Shown: piece by piece, positions 6,030-6,369 of the stretch
Position numbering within the stretch: the stretch's first letter is position 1
Layout of the letters: each line of letters opens with the position of its first letter
Source: Treponema sp.
GTDB taxonomy: Bacteria; Spirochaetota; Spirochaetia; Treponematales; Treponemataceae
Assembly (NCBI GenBank): GCA_017617145.1
Contig: JAFZWX010000211.1
Location: forward strand, 1-6,369
Direction of reading: 5' to 3'
Length of the DNA: 6,369 nt
Position numbers and translations under genes: made by a program
Notes under the pieces: generated by a model
The model's database searches: none
What the model saw: only the letters and a program-made list of their open reading frames with translations
Told to the model about the DNA's origin: nothing

Positions 6030-6369
6030 TTATTCCTCCATCAACCAAGTTCTAATGAGCATTGCAACATCCTCAGGATGCTCTTTTGCCATAGTAATTG
6101 CATTTTCCTGAAGCTCCATACGTCTTGTTTCTTCAACAGACATTGTAACTTCCATACCTTCGTCTTTTGCATCCCAAAGTGCTCTTTCTCGTGCGGCCTG
6201 CTGCTCTGCAAGAAGACGTGCTTCTCTTTCGCGGCGGCGGCGTTCAATTTCTTTACTGATAACACGGAACAGAATAAATCCAAGAAGAACAACAACAACA
6301 GCAATAAGAATAAGAACAATCATTCTCTGTCGCTGGATTCTTGCAAAGTATGCTGCATCTTCATCAGCA
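6030..6369 (-). CDS. fliF: Flagellar MS-ring protein FliF, C-terminal fragment (5' end beyond window)
   Basis: The frame is open from the right edge, so the 112 residues visible, starting ADEDAAYFARIQRQR, are the tail of a protein normally about 520-570 residues long. The Met at 6323 is internal, not a start. It opens the second membrane helix (6258-6323, MIVLILIAVVVVLLGFILFR). An Arg/Glu-rich cytoplasmic helix follows (SKEIERRRREREAR and on). The conserved end HPEDVAMLIRTWLMEE is the FliG-binding tail, which locks the MS ring to the FliG N-terminal domain. The stop TAA (6032-6030) is 1 base from the fliG ATG, and the final Glu codons double as the fliG ribosome site. A shorter overlapping frame (6041-6319) is a shadow. 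Identity rests on this tail plus position before fliG. Confidence 0.92.
   Translation of the reverse strand, partial: ADEDAAYFARIQRQRMIVLILIAVVVVLLGFILFRVISKEIERRRREREARLLAEQQAARERALWDAKDEGMEVTMSVEETRRMELQENAITMAKEHPEDVAMLIRTWLMEE
6033..6039 (-). promoter_or_regulatory. fliG ribosome-binding site embedded in the fliF C-terminal codons
   Basis: The minus strand reads TGGAGGAATAAAATG across the fliF-fliG junction. GGAGGAA is a near-perfect Shine-Dalgarno whose GAGGAA also encodes the last two Glu of FliF, followed by its TAA stop and, after one base, the fliG ATG. The arrangement fits tight coupling, in which ribosomes ending FliF reinitiate on FliG, two proteins that bind one another in near 1:1 stoichiometry. 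Confidence 0.8.

Overview
The window looks like chromosomal DNA from a spirochaete, most probably a Treponema species from an animal gut or oral niche with a fairly AT-rich genome. This rests on the gene order fliF-fliG-fliH-fliI-fliJ, which I recall from the treponemal flgB-flgC-fliE-fliF-fliG2-fliH-fliI-fliJ cluster, on the style of the encoded proteins, and on a TGS/ThrRS-like nucleoside kinase next door. No database search was possible, so the genus is an inference.

Layout. (1) Bases 1-86, minus strand: the first 28 codons of yebC, cut by the window edge. (2) Bases 87-411: a 325-base divergent intergenic region. It holds a sigma70-type promoter for each flanking gene and, between them, a GC-rich island of short direct repeats, hairpins and a dispersed-repeat copy (about 171-340) that looks foreign to its AT-rich surroundings. 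(3) Bases 412-2085, plus strand: a complete 557-residue nucleoside (uridine-type) kinase with an N-terminal half borrowed from threonyl-tRNA synthetase. (4) Bases 2057-6369, minus strand: a tightly packed flagellar operon read from right to left, fliF (3' end only), fliG, fliH, fliI, fliJ, with gaps of 1, 19, 15 and 11 bases. Its promoter lies outside the window.

Functionally the operon links the base of the flagellar motor to its export machine. The C-terminal tail of FliF, the MS-ring protein, anchors FliG, the rotor protein that meets the stator. FliH, FliI and FliJ form the soluble ATPase complex of the flagellar type III export apparatus, homologous to the peripheral stalk, catalytic subunit and central stalk of F/V-type ATPases. 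If the host is a spirochaete, these parts serve periplasmic flagella.

The window is mostly well-known biology and I see no evidence of a wholly new system. The most striking observation is where the kinase and fliJ meet tail to tail. The genes overlap by 29 bases, and the overlap is an imperfect palindrome running exactly from one stop codon to the other, so both proteins end in a G-x-x-F-H-x signature. Other points of interest are the six-unit 11-residue (hendecad) repeat in FliH, the apparent loss of half the ThrRS editing-site metal ligands in the kinase, the Pro/Lys/Ser-rich N-terminal extension of FliG, and the repeat island with mutually exclusive pairings.
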